From NCBI GenBank assembly GCA_963660435.1, contig CAVKYI010000001.1, positions 1-64,000 of the forward strand: a DNA stretch of 64,000 nt, in the 5' to 3' direction. This DNA is from Hallerella sp963660435. GTDB lineage: Bacteria; Fibrobacterota; Fibrobacteria; Fibrobacterales; Fibrobacteraceae. A program made the translations under genes and the position numbers. Below, one piece after another: positions 1 to 8,400 of this stretch; positions within the stretch are counted from its first letter, which is position 1, and each line of letters opens with the position of its first letter. The notes under the pieces were generated by a model, which was not told where the DNA came from, searched no databases, and worked only from the letters and a program-made list of their open reading frames with translations.

Positions 1-43
1 CCGCACCGTCGGCGCCGGATCCGTAACCGAAATCATCAAGTAA
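1..43 (+). CDS. tuf: Elongation factor Tu, C-terminal end (partial)
   Basis: The last 13 codons before the TAA at 41-43 read RTVGAGSVTEIIK, which matches the conserved C-terminus of EF-Tu (domain 3, RTVGAGVV type). The rest of the gene lies upstream of the window. It is followed after 9 nt by rpsJ, the usual tuf-S10 operon junction. Only 13 residues are visible, so the call rests on this motif plus context. Confidence 0.85.
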   Translation, partial: RTVGAGSVTEIIK

Positions 44-52
44 GGAATAAAA

Positions 53-361
53 ATGGCTGGTGAACGCATTCGTATTTGCCTGAAGTCGTTCGATCATCGC
101 ATGATCGATCGTTCCGCCCAGGATATCGTAAATACGGCAAAAAATACGGGAGCCCGCATCGCGGGTCCCATTCCTCTCCCGACCAAGATTCAAAAGTACA
201 CGGTTCTTCGTTCTCCGCACGTCGATAAGACTTCGCGCGAACAGTTCGAGTCCCGTACCCACAAACGCTTGATTGACATTCTGGATGCTACTCCGCAGAC
301 CGTGGATTCGCTGATGAAGTTGGATCTGCCCGCTGGTGTCGAAGTCGAAATTAAGGTGTAA
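53..361 (+). CDS. rpsJ: 30S ribosomal protein S10
   Basis: 102 aa, normal length for S10 (about 102-105). It binds 16S rRNA in the 30S head and is also the NusE partner of NusB in antitermination. The family signature is clear: IRICLKSFDHRMID at the N-terminus and SPHVDKTSREQFE in the middle. The ATG at 53 follows an AAGGA Shine-Dalgarno. First gene of the S10 cluster, directly behind tuf. Confidence 0.98.
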   Translation: MAGERIRICLKSFDHRMIDRSAQDIVNTAKNTGARIAGPIPLPTKIQKYTVLRSPHVDKTSREQFESRTHKRLIDILDATPQTVDSLMKLDLPAGVEVEIKV

Positions 362-365
362 AACA

Positions 366-983
366 ATGAACGGTATTCTTGCAAAAAAGCTGGGAATGAC
401 CCAAGTGTTCACGGATAACGGAGAATGCGTCCCTGTGACGGTTCTCGAAGCCGGTCCGTGCGTGGTCGTTTGCCACAAGACAGAAGAAAAAGATGGCTAT
501 ACCGCGATTCAGGTCGGTTTTGGCCTCGTCAAGGAAAGTCGCGCCGACAAGGCGACCATCGGGCATTTCAAGAAGGCTAATCTCGATGTTCGCGGTTACC
601 TGGCTGAATTCGATGTCGAAAATCTTGAAGATTGGCCCATCGGCAAGGAATTTGGCGCTGCGGACTTTGCAGACGTGAAGCTGGTCGATGTTTCTGGAAT
701 TTCCAAGGGACACGGCTTTTCCGGCACGGTCAAGCGCTATAACTTCCACACGGGTCCGCGCGGTCACGGTACGCACAACATCCGCGAACCGGGTGGTCTT
801 TCCGCCCACTCCTATCCGGGACGCGTTTTCCCGGGCAAGCGCATGGCCGGTCAGTATGGTAACAAGAAAGTCACCGTCAAGCACCTCCAGGTGGTCAAGG
901 TTGACGGCGAACGCAATTTGATTTTTGTTCGCGGTGCTGTTCCGGGACCGAAGAACGGAGTCATCGTGGTGAGGAAAGGCTAA
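366..983 (+). CDS. rplC: 50S ribosomal protein L3
   Basis: 205 aa from the ATG at 366. The N-terminus MNGILAKKLGMTQVF is the conserved L3 start, which is why the in-frame codons upstream (overlapping rpsJ) are excluded. The HGTHNIREPGGLSAHSYPGR region is the conserved loop that reaches the peptidyl-transferase centre. L3 is an early assembly protein of the 50S subunit. Its stop overlaps the rplD start by one base. Confidence 0.98.
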   Translation: MNGILAKKLGMTQVFTDNGECVPVTVLEAGPCVVVCHKTEEKDGYTAIQVGFGLVKESRADKATIGHFKKANLDVRGYLAEFDVENLEDWPIGKEFGAADFADVKLVDVSGISKGHGFSGTVKRYNFHTGPRGHGTHNIREPGGLSAHSYPGRVFPGKRMAGQYGNKKVTVKHLQVVKVDGERNLIFVRGAVPGPKNGVIVVRKG

Positions 984-1606
984 TGGCAAAGGCAAAGCTC
1001 TACGCCGCTAGCGGCGAATTCAAGAATGAAATGGACCTTCCGGCGATGTTCGATTCTCCGATAAACAAGGTCTGCGTTTATCTGCATATCAAGGCGATTC
1101 TCAACAACCGTCGTCAGGGCACTGCCCAGACCAAGACCCGTTCCCAGGTCAGCGGCGGTACGACAAAGCCCTGGAAGCAGAAAGGCACCGGTCGCGCTCG
1201 TGCCGGTCAGAACACTTCCGCCATCTGGGTTCGCGGTAACAAGGCCCACGGTCCGAAGTCCCATGACTATTTCGAAAAGGTGAACAAGAAGGTGAAGCGC
1301 ATTGCGTTCCACTCCGCCCTTTCCGACAAGGCCAAGGAAGGCAAGGTTCTCGTGTTCGAAAGCCTTTCCTTCGAAGCTCCGAAGACGAAGGATTTCCTCG
1401 CCGTCGTGAACAAGGCCGGTCTCGAACAGCGCAACGCGCTCTTCCTCGTCGGTTCGAACGACAAGAATCTCCGTCTATCCTCTGCCAACGTTCCTTGGGT
1501 GCGTACGGCTCGGGTGCAAGACGTGAACACCTATGATCTCGTTCGCGCAAACAATATCGCGATTTCCCAGGAAGCTCTGGGAGAACTCACTGGAGGTTCC
1601 AGATGA
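983..1606 (+). CDS. rplD: 50S ribosomal protein L4
   Basis: 207 aa, typical for L4. It contains the Arg/Gly-rich extended loop GGTTKPWKQKGTGRARAG that lines the peptide exit tunnel. In enterobacteria L4 also autoregulates the S10 operon; nothing in this window shows that here. Start and stop overlap the neighbouring genes (TAATG and ATGA), which suggests translational coupling. Confidence 0.97.
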   Translation: MAKAKLYAASGEFKNEMDLPAMFDSPINKVCVYLHIKAILNNRRQGTAQTKTRSQVSGGTTKPWKQKGTGRARAGQNTSAIWVRGNKAHGPKSHDYFEKVNKKVKRIAFHSALSDKAKEGKVLVFESLSFEAPKTKDFLAVVNKAGLEQRNALFLVGSNDKNLRLSSANVPWVRTARVQDVNTYDLVRANNIAISQEALGELTGGSR

Positions 1607-1905
1607 AAGAACTCCACGAAATCCTGGTCGAACCGCACATTACCGAAAGTTCTTCCAAGGCGATGGTAAACCCGCGCACGGGTGTCCGTCAGTATGTCTT
1701 CAAGGTCGCTCTTTCCGCTACCAAGCCGGAAATCAAGAATGCAATCGAATCCCGCTTTGGCGTGAAGGTTGATTCCGTGAACACCTTGATCAACCGTGGC
1801 AAGATGAAACGTGTACGCAATGCTGTAGGCAAGAAGTCCAACTGGAAGAAGGCTTACATCACGTTGCAGGCTGGCAACAAGATTGCCGAGATTGAAGGAG
1901 TCTAA
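1603..1905 (+). CDS. rplW: 50S ribosomal protein L23
   Basis: 100 aa, normal for L23, which sits at the tunnel exit and is the docking site for trigger factor (tig is at 18.0 kb in this window). Conserved features are the N-terminal ILVEPHITESS and the VNTLINRGKMKR stretch. The ATG overlaps the rplD stop as ATGA. Confidence 0.97.
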   Translation: MKELHEILVEPHITESSSKAMVNPRTGVRQYVFKVALSATKPEIKNAIESRFGVKVDSVNTLINRGKMKRVRNAVGKKSNWKKAYITLQAGNKIAEIEGV

Positions 1906-1907
1906 CA

Positions 1908-2741
1908 ATGGGTCTGAAAAGCTATAGACCTCTTACCCCGACGCTGCGCTACAAGCAGTTGAACGATAAGAAGGAAATCACGGCCGACAAGCCGTACAAG
2001 CCTCTTACCGTCGGTAAAAAGCGCAGCTCCGGTCGCAGCAACGTGGGCGAAATCACTTCCCGTCGTCGTGGCGGTGGACACAAGAAGTGCTACCGTATCA
2101 TCGACTTCAAGCGTAACCGTGTCGGCATTCCCTGCACTGTCGAGACAGTCGAATACGATCCGAACCGTTCTGCCCGCATCGCGCTTGTCAAGTATGCGGA
2201 CGGCAAGCGTCAATACATTATCGCTCCGGCGAACATCAAGGTCGGCGATGTTCTGAAGTCCGGTGTCGGTGCGGAATATCGCATCGGTAACGCTCTTCCT
2301 CTGAAGGACATTCCGCTGAACGCGATGATTCACAACATCGAAATGATTCCGGGCAAGGGTGCCCAGATCGCTCGTTCCGCCGGTGCCGGTGCGGAACTCG
2401 TTGCCAAGGACGGCAAGCTCTGCCAGGTTCGTCTCCCGAGTGGCGAAATCCGCTTGATTCCGGAAGATTGCCTTGCGACTATCGGTCAGGTTTCGAACAT
2501 CGACCACATGAACGAATCTTCGGGCTCTGCCGGTCGTTCTCGCTGGCTCGGCATTCGTCCGTCTGTTCGCGGTGTCGTGATGAACCCGGTCGATCACCCG
2601 CTCGGCGGTGGTGAAGGTCGAACCTCCGGTGGCCGTCACCCCTGCTCTCCGTGGGGCAAGAACTGCAAGGGCAAGAAAACCCGTAACAACAAGCGTACCG
2701 ATCACTACATCGTGCGTCGTCGTCAGAAGAAGAGGGCATAA
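1908..2741 (+). CDS. rplB: 50S ribosomal protein L2
   Basis: 277 aa, standard L2 length. L2 binds 23S rRNA near the peptidyl-transferase centre and an intersubunit bridge. It shows the KPYKPLT N-terminus, the GRSNVGEITSRRRGGGHKK block, and the C-terminal GVVMNPVDHPLGGGEGR motif that carries the conserved histidine. Two nt separate it from rplW and three from rpsS. Confidence 0.98.
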   Translation: MGLKSYRPLTPTLRYKQLNDKKEITADKPYKPLTVGKKRSSGRSNVGEITSRRRGGGHKKCYRIIDFKRNRVGIPCTVETVEYDPNRSARIALVKYADGKRQYIIAPANIKVGDVLKSGVGAEYRIGNALPLKDIPLNAMIHNIEMIPGKGAQIARSAGAGAELVAKDGKLCQVRLPSGEIRLIPEDCLATIGQVSNIDHMNESSGSAGRSRWLGIRPSVRGVVMNPVDHPLGGGEGRTSGGRHPCSPWGKNCKGKKTRNNKRTDHYIVRRRQKKRA

Positions 2742-2744
2742 GCT

Positions 2745-3026
2745 ATGTCGAGATCCATTAAGAAAGGCGCTTTCGTGGATTCCCACGTTTTGGTCAAGAC
2801 CAAGGCAATGGCCAGTTCCGACAAGAAGCAGCCCATCAAGACCTGGTCCCGTCGTTCCACTATCATTCCCGACATGGTCGGCTTGACCTTTGCCGTTTAT
2901 AATGGCAAGCAGTTCATTCCGGTCTATGTCTCCGAGAACATGGTCGGACACAAACTGGGCGAATTTTCTCCCACTCGTATCTTCCGCGGCCACCGCAAGG
3001 CTGAGGCTGCAGGAGGAGCTAAATAA
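2745..3026 (+). CDS. rpsS: 30S ribosomal protein S19
   Basis: 93 aa, normal for S19, a head protein contacting S13 and the A-site finger. It starts MSRSIKKGAFVDSHVL. The conserved GHKLGEFSPTRIFRGH segment is near the C-terminus. It overlaps rplV by one base (TAATG). Confidence 0.98.
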   Translation: MSRSIKKGAFVDSHVLVKTKAMASSDKKQPIKTWSRRSTIIPDMVGLTFAVYNGKQFIPVYVSENMVGHKLGEFSPTRIFRGHRKAEAAGGAK

Positions 3027-3382
3027 TGAAAGCTATCGCAAAAGTCAAGAACATCCGTTACGGTGTTCGCAAGCTCCGTCTGGTTGCGGATCTGATGCGC
3101 GGCAAGTCCGTCGATCAGGCGTTCGCCATGCTTTCCGTTCTTCGCAACAAGAAGAAAGGCGCTCCGATCGTCGAAAACGCGATCAAGTCCGCCGTTGCGA
3201 ACTTCAAGCAGAAGGCTTCTGGCACCGTTACGACAGAAGAACTCAAGATTGCGGCAATCTCCGCCGATGGCGCGACGATCATGAAGCGTATGCGTCCGCG
3301 TTCCCATGGAAGCGCAGACCGTCTCGCGAAGCCGCTTTCCCATTTGACCGTCGTTGTCGCAGACAACGCTGATAAGGAGTAA
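3026..3382 (+). CDS. rplV: 50S ribosomal protein L22
   Basis: 118 aa. L22 lines the nascent-peptide tunnel and binds 23S rRNA. It has the typical YGVRKLRLVADLMRGKSVDQA start region and the extended beta-hairpin around MKRMRPRSHGSADRL. It stands in the canonical position between rpsS and rpsC. Confidence 0.97.
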   Translation: MKAIAKVKNIRYGVRKLRLVADLMRGKSVDQAFAMLSVLRNKKKGAPIVENAIKSAVANFKQKASGTVTTEELKIAAISADGATIMKRMRPRSHGSADRLAKPLSHLTVVVADNADKE

Positions 3383-3385
3383 ACT

Positions 3386-4051
3386 ATGGGTCAGAAAACT
3401 CATCCGTATGGTCTTCGTCTCGGCGTGATTGACGACTGGCAGTCGAAGTGGTATGCCGAAAACGACAAGTTTGCCGACTTCCTTTACGAAGATATCGTGC
3501 TGCGTCGTTACCTGATGAAGCGTTTCGAACATGCGTCCCTTTCGAAGGTCGGCATCGAACGTACCGTCAAGAAAGTGAACGTGAACCTCTTTACCGCTCG
3601 TCCGGGTGTCGTCATCGGCAAGAAAGGCGAGGAATTGGAACGTCTCAAGAGCGAACTCCAATATCTGACCGGCAAAGAAATCTATATTAGCGTCCACGAA
3701 ATCAAGCGCCCCGAAGCCGATGCGAAGCTTGTTGCCGAAAACATCGCTCGCCAGCTTGAAAAGCGTGTTTCTTTCCGTCGTGCGATGAAACGTGCAATGC
3801 AGAGCGCAATGCGCATGGGAATCGAAGGCGTAAAGATCCAGTGCGGTGGCCGTCTCGGCGGTGCCGAAATCGCTCGCGTCGAAAAGTATGCCGAAGGTCG
3901 CGTGCCTCTGCACACTCTTCGTGCCGATATCGACTACGCGACCGCTACAGCCAAGACCGTCTATGGCGCTGTCGGCGTCAAGGTCTGGATCATGCACGGT
4001 GAAAAGATTGGCAAGGACGTCTTTTCGTCTGAACCTAAGAGAGAGAAGTAA
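3386..4051 (+). CDS. rpsC: 30S ribosomal protein S3
   Basis: 221 aa, standard S3. It begins MGQKTHPYGLRLG. The KH domain has the GxxG-type motif VVIGKKGEELERL, followed by the C-terminal domain with GGRLGGAEIAR. S3 forms the mRNA entry tunnel with S4 and S5. It is 3 nt downstream of rplV. Confidence 0.98.
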   Translation: MGQKTHPYGLRLGVIDDWQSKWYAENDKFADFLYEDIVLRRYLMKRFEHASLSKVGIERTVKKVNVNLFTARPGVVIGKKGEELERLKSELQYLTGKEIYISVHEIKRPEADAKLVAENIARQLEKRVSFRRAMKRAMQSAMRMGIEGVKIQCGGRLGGAEIARVEKYAEGRVPLHTLRADIDYATATAKTVYGAVGVKVWIMHGEKIGKDVFSSEPKREK

Positions 4052-4053
4052 TT

Positions 4054-4467
4054 ATGCTGAGTCCTAAAAGAACTAAGTTCCGCAAAGAACAGAAACGCCG
4101 CATGAAAGGCCGCGCAACGAGCGGTGATACGATTGCTTTCGGCGAATATGGAATGCAGGCTCTCGAAAAGTGCTGGATTACGGCGCGCCAGATTGAAGCG
4201 GCCCGTATCACGATGACCCGCACCATCAAGCGCGGCGGGCACATCTGGATCCGCATTTTCCCCAACAAGCCGGTAACTCGTCACCCTGCGGAAGCTCGTA
4301 TGGGTAAGGGCAAGGGCGCTGTCGAATTCTGGGCAGCTGTCGTTCTTCCGGGTCGCATTATGTTCGAAATGGACGGTGTGGACCGTGACCTCGCCTTCAA
4401 GGCTCTTCGCGATGCCGCTCAGAAGTTGCCGATCAAAGTCAAAATCGTGGAGGCTTCGGAGATCTAA
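4054..4467 (+). CDS. rplP: 50S ribosomal protein L16
   Basis: 137 aa, normal length. L16 organises the A-site tRNA binding region. It starts MLSPKRTKFRKEQKRRMKG and contains the conserved RMGKGKGAVEFWAAVV segment. The stop overlaps the rpmC start by one base. Confidence 0.98.
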   Translation: MLSPKRTKFRKEQKRRMKGRATSGDTIAFGEYGMQALEKCWITARQIEAARITMTRTIKRGGHIWIRIFPNKPVTRHPAEARMGKGKGAVEFWAAVVLPGRIMFEMDGVDRDLAFKALRDAAQKLPIKVKIVEASEI

Positions 4468-4661
4468 TGAAAGCACGCGAACTTAAGGAATTGAGCAACG
4501 AGCAGCTCCAGGAAAAGCTTTCCCAGCTGAACCTGGACCTGTTCAACAACCGGTTCTCTGCAAAGACTGGCAACAGCGTAGAGAAGCCCGTCACGATGCG
4601 TTCCATCCGCAAGGATATCGCCCGCATCAAGACCATTCTTACCGAAAGGGCCAAGGCGTGA
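4467..4661 (+). CDS. rpmC: 50S ribosomal protein L29
   Basis: 64 aa, the usual small two-helix L29 at the tunnel exit. The MKARELKELSNEQLQEKLSQL start and the SIRKDIARIKTIL C-terminal helix are diagnostic. It is tightly packed between rplP and rpsQ. Confidence 0.97.
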   Translation: MKARELKELSNEQLQEKLSQLNLDLFNNRFSAKTGNSVEKPVTMRSIRKDIARIKTILTERAKA

Positions 4662-4678
4662 GCCGGCAGGAGCAAAAA

Positions 4679-4933
4679 ATGGATAGAAACTCTCGCAAAG
4701 TGAGACAGGGTGTCGTTTCGTCCAGCGCGATGGACAAGACGATCACGGTTGTGGTCGAAGACCGCAAGCGTCACCCGATTTACAACAAGATCATGAAGTC
4801 CTCGTCGAAGTTCAAAGCTCATGATGAAAAGAATGAAGCTGAAGTCGGCGATACCGTGGAAATCATGGAAACCCGTCCCCTTTCCGCAACGAAGCGCTGG
4901 CGCTTGGTTCGGATCGTGGCAAAGAAGAAGTAA
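4679..4933 (+). CDS. rpsQ: 30S ribosomal protein S17
   Basis: 84 aa from the ATG at 4679, the normal S17 length, starting MDRNSRKVRQG. This ATG has an AGGAG at 4668-4672 six nt upstream. A GTG at 4658 that overlaps the rpmC stop would add seven non-conserved residues and lacks a better SD, so it is rejected. OB-fold rRNA-binding features include the MDKTITVVVE strand and ETRPLSATKRWRL. Confidence 0.96.
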   Translation: MDRNSRKVRQGVVSSSAMDKTITVVVEDRKRHPIYNKIMKSSSKFKAHDEKNEAEVGDTVEIMETRPLSATKRWRLVRIVAKKK

Positions 4934-4957
4934 TCCTTCTGGAGTAAGGCGAATAAT

Positions 4958-5326
4958 ATGATTCAAGAAGAAACAAGACTGGTCGTTGCCGACAACAGCG
5001 GTGCGAAAGAAGTCGCCTGCATCCGAGTTTTGGGTGGATCTAACCGGCGCTATGCAAGCATCGGTGACGTCATCAAGGTAGCCGTCAAGGACGCTATCCC
5101 CCAGAGCAAGGTGAAGAAAGGCTCTGTCGCTGATGCCGTCGTGGTCCGTACACGCAAGGAAATCGGTCGCAAGGACGGATCTTTCATCCGTTTCTCCGAC
5201 AACGCCGTCGTGCTCATCACGAAAGATGGCGAACCCCGTGGAACCCGTATCTTTGGACCTGTGGCCCGTGAACTTCGCGACCACAACTTTACAAAGATTA
5301 TTTCTCTCGCACCCGAGGTGCTCTAA
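4958..5326 (+). CDS. rplN: 50S ribosomal protein L14
   Basis: 122 aa, exact family length. L14 forms bridge B8 with 16S rRNA. It begins MIQEETRLVVADNSGAKE and contains RIFGPVARELRD near the end. The 24-nt gap after rpsQ holds its own SD (GGAG). Confidence 0.98.
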   Translation: MIQEETRLVVADNSGAKEVACIRVLGGSNRRYASIGDVIKVAVKDAIPQSKVKKGSVADAVVVRTRKEIGRKDGSFIRFSDNAVVLITKDGEPRGTRIFGPVARELRDHNFTKIISLAPEVL

Positions 5327-5631
5327 TGTCTAACATCAAGAAGAACGATAACGTCAAGGTTATCTCCGGCTCTTACAAGGGTAAAACCGGTGCTGTCCTG
5401 AGCGTTGACCCGAAAAAAGGTCGCGTTATTGTTGCTGGCGTGAACGTCCGTAAGCGCCACGAAAAGCCGAGTCAGACCAACCAGGCTGGCGGCATCGTTG
5501 AAAAGGAACTCCCGATCGACATCTCCAACGTGATGCTTCTCGAAGGTTCCACTCCCGTCCGCACTCGTCGTACCCGTGAACCGGGCAAGAAGAGCGTTCG
5601 CGTGAGCGTCAAGTCCGGCAAGGCTCTGTGA
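5326..5631 (+). CDS. rplX: 50S ribosomal protein L24
   Basis: 101 aa, normal L24. The KOW motif is visible as NDNVKVISGSYKGKTGAVL followed by VNVRKRH. L24 is an assembly initiator of the 50S subunit. One-base overlap with rplN. Confidence 0.97.
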   Translation: MSNIKKNDNVKVISGSYKGKTGAVLSVDPKKGRVIVAGVNVRKRHEKPSQTNQAGGIVEKELPIDISNVMLLEGSTPVRTRRTREPGKKSVRVSVKSGKAL

Positions 5632-5641
5632 GGTCGAAACA

Positions 5642-6184
5642 ATGAGCACAATGAAGAAAGATGTTTACGAAAAGACCGTAGTTCCGGCTCTCCAGCAGAA
5701 ATTCGGTTACAAGAACGTGATGCAGATTCCGAGTTTGCAGAAAATCGTCATCAACATGGGCGTCGGTGAAGCGGCGTCGAACCGCAAGGTTCTCGACGAA
5801 GCGGTCGAAGTTCTTTCGGCGATTACCGGACAGAAGCCGGTTGTGACGAAGGCTCGCAAGGCGATTTCCAACTTCAAGCTCCGCGAAGGTCTTGGGATTG
5901 GCGCCAAGGTGACCCTCCACGGCTCCAACATGTGGGATTTCCTCTATCGATTCATCAACATCACCTTGCCGCGTGTGCGCGACTTCCGTGGTCTTCCCCG
6001 TCGTGGTTTCGATGGCTGCGGCAACTATACGCTCGGCGTCAAGGAACAGTCGATTTTCGTAGAAATCGATATCGATAAAATTTCTCAGACTTTAGGCATG
6101 GACATTTCCTTTGTCACTTCCGCCAAGACGGACGATGAAGGACGCGCCCTGCTCGAAGGTCTCGGTCTCCCCTTCAGGAAGTAA
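5642..6184 (+). CDS. rplE: 50S ribosomal protein L5
   Basis: 180 aa, standard L5, the 5S-rRNA-binding protein of the central protuberance. Conserved elements include IPSLQKIVINMGVGEA, QKPVVTKARKAISNFKLREG and the GLPFRK C-terminus. It lies between rplX and rpsN as in most bacteria. Confidence 0.98.
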   Translation: MSTMKKDVYEKTVVPALQQKFGYKNVMQIPSLQKIVINMGVGEAASNRKVLDEAVEVLSAITGQKPVVTKARKAISNFKLREGLGIGAKVTLHGSNMWDFLYRFINITLPRVRDFRGLPRRGFDGCGNYTLGVKEQSIFVEIDIDKISQTLGMDISFVTSAKTDDEGRALLEGLGLPFRK

Positions 6185-6193
6185 GGTAATACC

Positions 6194-6379
6194 ATGGCAA
6201 GCAGAAGAATGATTGAAAAGTGCAAGCGCACACCGAAATACACGGTTCGTGGGTATCATCGCTGCAAGCGTTGCGGTAGGCCGCACGCTTATATGCGTCG
6301 CTTTGGTCTGTGCCGTATTTGCTTCCGCGAAATGGCACTCGCCGGCGAAATCCCGGGCATCACCAAATCTTCCTGGTAA
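6194..6379 (+). CDS. rpsN: 30S ribosomal protein S14, short zinc-binding type
   Basis: 61 aa, the short (type Z) S14. It has two CxxC pairs, RCKRCGRPH and LCRICFRE, which would bind one zinc. The long zinc-free type found in enterobacteria is about 100 aa. The protein lies in the 30S head. Confidence 0.97.
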   Translation: MASRRMIEKCKRTPKYTVRGYHRCKRCGRPHAYMRRFGLCRICFREMALAGEIPGITKSSW

Positions 6380-6393
6380 GGAGCGTTTTACAA

Positions 6394-6786
6394 ATGGCAA
6401 CAGATACAATCGCCGATATGCTCACTCGCATCCGCAACGCCGTCGCGGCGAAAGCGCCTGTGGTGGACATTCCTGCCAGCAATCAGAAGCGCGAAATCGC
6501 TCGCGTGTTGCAGGAAAAAGGTTTTATCAAGAAATTCGTCGTCGTCGATGATGGCAAGCAGGGAATCATCAAGGTTCTTCTCCGCTACACGAACGGCGTT
6601 CCGGCTATCCAAGGCATCCAGCGCGTCAGCCGCTCGGGTCTTCGCGCCTACAGCGATGTGGCGAAGCTTCCGCGCGTCCGCAACGGTCTTGGCTACGCGA
6701 TTATCTCCACTTCCAAAGGTGTGATGACCGACCACGAAGCCCGCAAGGAAAACGTTGGTGGCGAAATCATCGCAAAGGTCTGGTGA
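6394..6786 (+). CDS. rpsH: 30S ribosomal protein S8
   Basis: 130 aa from the ATG at 6394, beginning MATDTIADMLTRIRNAV, the conserved S8 start. In-frame codons further upstream overlap rpsN and are not S8. The C-terminal STSKGVMTDHEARKENVGGE block is the rRNA-binding signature. An AAGGAG SD (6378-6383) precedes it. Confidence 0.97.
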   Translation: MATDTIADMLTRIRNAVAAKAPVVDIPASNQKREIARVLQEKGFIKKFVVVDDGKQGIIKVLLRYTNGVPAIQGIQRVSRSGLRAYSDVAKLPRVRNGLGYAIISTSKGVMTDHEARKENVGGEIIAKVW

Positions 6787-6793
6787 GGTAAAG

Positions 6794-7333
6794 ATGTCTC
6801 GTATCGGAAAAGCTATCATTCATATTCCCGCCGGCGTCAAGGTGACGCTCGATGGACAGAACATCTTGGTCGAAGGTCCCCTGGGAAAGCTCTCCACCAA
6901 GGTTCATGACCTCATCAAGATCAATCTGGAAGGCGACAGTCTCTCGTTCGCGCGTCCAGACGATCAGAAGTTTTCTCGCGCTATCCACGGCACGACCCGC
7001 GCTCTCGTCGCGAACATGGTCGAAGGCGTTACCAAGGGTTTTGAAAAGAACCTGGAAATCGTCGGTGTCGGTTACCGCGTGGAACAAAAGGGCAACGACT
7101 TGAACTTGGTTCTCGGATTCTCGCACCCGGTCATCTACAAGGCGCCGGAAGGAATCACGCTGAAGGCTGTCGATCCGCTGAAAATCAGCATCAAGGGTAT
7201 CGACAAGCAGAAGGTCGGCCAGGCTGCAGCCGAAATTCGCAAGTACCGCCGTCCTGAACCGTACAAGGGCAAGGGTATCAAGTACGTTGGTGAATATGTC
7301 CGCCGCAAGCAGGGCAAGAAGACAGGTAAATAA
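6794..7333 (+). CDS. rplF: 50S ribosomal protein L6
   Basis: 179 aa from the ATG at 6794 (MSRIGKAIIHIPAGV), normal for L6. A GAGG SD overlaps the rpsH stop. The C-terminal PEPYKGKGIKYVGEYVRRKQGK motif binds 23S rRNA near the sarcin-ricin loop. Confidence 0.98.
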   Translation: MSRIGKAIIHIPAGVKVTLDGQNILVEGPLGKLSTKVHDLIKINLEGDSLSFARPDDQKFSRAIHGTTRALVANMVEGVTKGFEKNLEIVGVGYRVEQKGNDLNLVLGFSHPVIYKAPEGITLKAVDPLKISIKGIDKQKVGQAAAEIRKYRRPEPYKGKGIKYVGEYVRRKQGKKTGK

Positions 7334-7342
7334 GGTAACGCT

Positions 7343-7714
7343 ATGGCTGTTATTGCAAAGAAAAGACTTGAGTCCAGAATTGCGCGTCATGCACGTGTCC
7401 GCAAGACCGTCAACGGTACCCCCGAACGTCCGCGTCTTGCTGTCCGTCGCACGCTTTCTAACATGATCGCTCAGATCATTGACGACGTTTCTCACAAATC
7501 CTTGGTGCAACTCGCAACGTCCTCCAAGGATTTCCAGGCGAAGTTCGGCGAACTCACGAAGACCGAACAGAGCAAGAAACTCGGAAATCTCATCGCTGAC
7601 GAAGCGAAGGCGAAGGGCATCTCTGCCGTCGTTTTCGACCGCGGCGGTTACATCTATCACGGTCGCGTTCAGGCTCTCGCTGAGGGAGCTCGTGAAGGCG
7701 GACTCCAATTCTAA
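7343..7714 (+). CDS. rplR: 50S ribosomal protein L18
   Basis: 123 aa, typical L18, binding 5S rRNA with L5 and L25. It shows the Arg-rich N-terminus, RPRLAVRRTLSNMIAQIID and the C-terminal FDRGGYIYHGRVQALAEGAREGG signature (first 20 residues listed only as a guide to the family motif). Position between rplF and rpsE is canonical. Confidence 0.97.
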   Translation: MAVIAKKRLESRIARHARVRKTVNGTPERPRLAVRRTLSNMIAQIIDDVSHKSLVQLATSSKDFQAKFGELTKTEQSKKLGNLIADEAKAKGISAVVFDRGGYIYHGRVQALAEGAREGGLQF

Positions 7715-7724
7715 GAGGTACACT

Positions 7725-8207
7725 TTGGAACGCGAAACTCAAGTTTCTGAATTTGAAGACAGAGTTGTGCACATCAATCGTTGCGCCAAGACCGTCAAGG
7801 GCGGTCGTCGCATGTCCTTCAGTGCACTCGTTGTCGTAGGCAACAAGAAGGGCAAGATCGGTGTGGGTCTAGGCAAGGCGAAGGAAGTTTCCGAAGCGAT
7901 TCGCAAGGGAACCGAAGCCGCCCAGCGCAACCTCATCGAAGTGAATGTCCAGGACGGAACGATTCCGCATGACATCGAAATCAAGTATGGCGCTACCCGC
8001 ATCCGCTTGATTCCGGCCGCTCCCGGTACTGGCGTTATCGCCGGCGCTGCCGCGCGTGCCGTGCTGGAACTCGCTGGCGTCCACAACATTCTTACCAAGA
8101 TCTATGGTTCTTCCAATCCGAGCACCGTGGTCCAGGCCTGCATCGAGGGCCTCACGACTCAGAAGAACAAAAATGACTACGCTGCTTTGCGCGGTCAGAA
8201 CGCCTGA
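7725..8207 (+). CDS. rpsE: 30S ribosomal protein S5 (TTG start)
   Basis: 160 aa if translation begins at the TTG at 7725, which has an AAGAGG SD at 7713-7718 six nt away. No ATG or GTG lies at a plausible S5 N-terminus. The family motifs FEDRVVHINRCAKTVKGGRR and GNKKGKIGVGLGKAKEV follow directly. S5 lines the mRNA entry path with S3 and S4. The unusual start codon is the only odd point. Confidence 0.95.
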   Translation: MERETQVSEFEDRVVHINRCAKTVKGGRRMSFSALVVVGNKKGKIGVGLGKAKEVSEAIRKGTEAAQRNLIEVNVQDGTIPHDIEIKYGATRIRLIPAAPGTGVIAGAAARAVLELAGVHNILTKIYGSSNPSTVVQACIEGLTTQKNKNDYAALRGQNA

Positions 8208-8218
8208 GGTCTAGAGAA

Positions 8219-8398
8219 ATGAAAAAAGTGAGAATTACCCAGATCAAGGGAATCATCCATACTCTGCCGAAGCACAGGGCGAACATCCAGTCGCTCGGGC
8301 TTCACGGGATTGGAACCTCTAACGAACTGACGCTGACTCCGGCAATCCAGGGCATCATCAACGTTGTCCGCCACTTGGTCAAGGTCGAGGAGATTTAA
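8219..8398 (+). CDS. rpmD: 50S ribosomal protein L30
   Basis: 59 aa, normal for L30. The protein begins MKKVRITQIKGIIHTLPKHR and ends NVVRHLVKVEEI; the L30 signature is LGLHGIG. It sits in the standard place between rpsE and rplO, 11 nt after rpsE and 2 nt before rplO. Confidence 0.95.
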   Translation: MKKVRITQIKGIIHTLPKHRANIQSLGLHGIGTSNELTLTPAIQGIINVVRHLVKVEEI

Positions 8399-8400
8399 TC

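Noticed and set aside
4658..4678. GTG start for rpsQ overlapping rpmC
   Set aside because: The ATG at 4679 has a well-spaced AGGAG and gives the normal S17 N-terminus.
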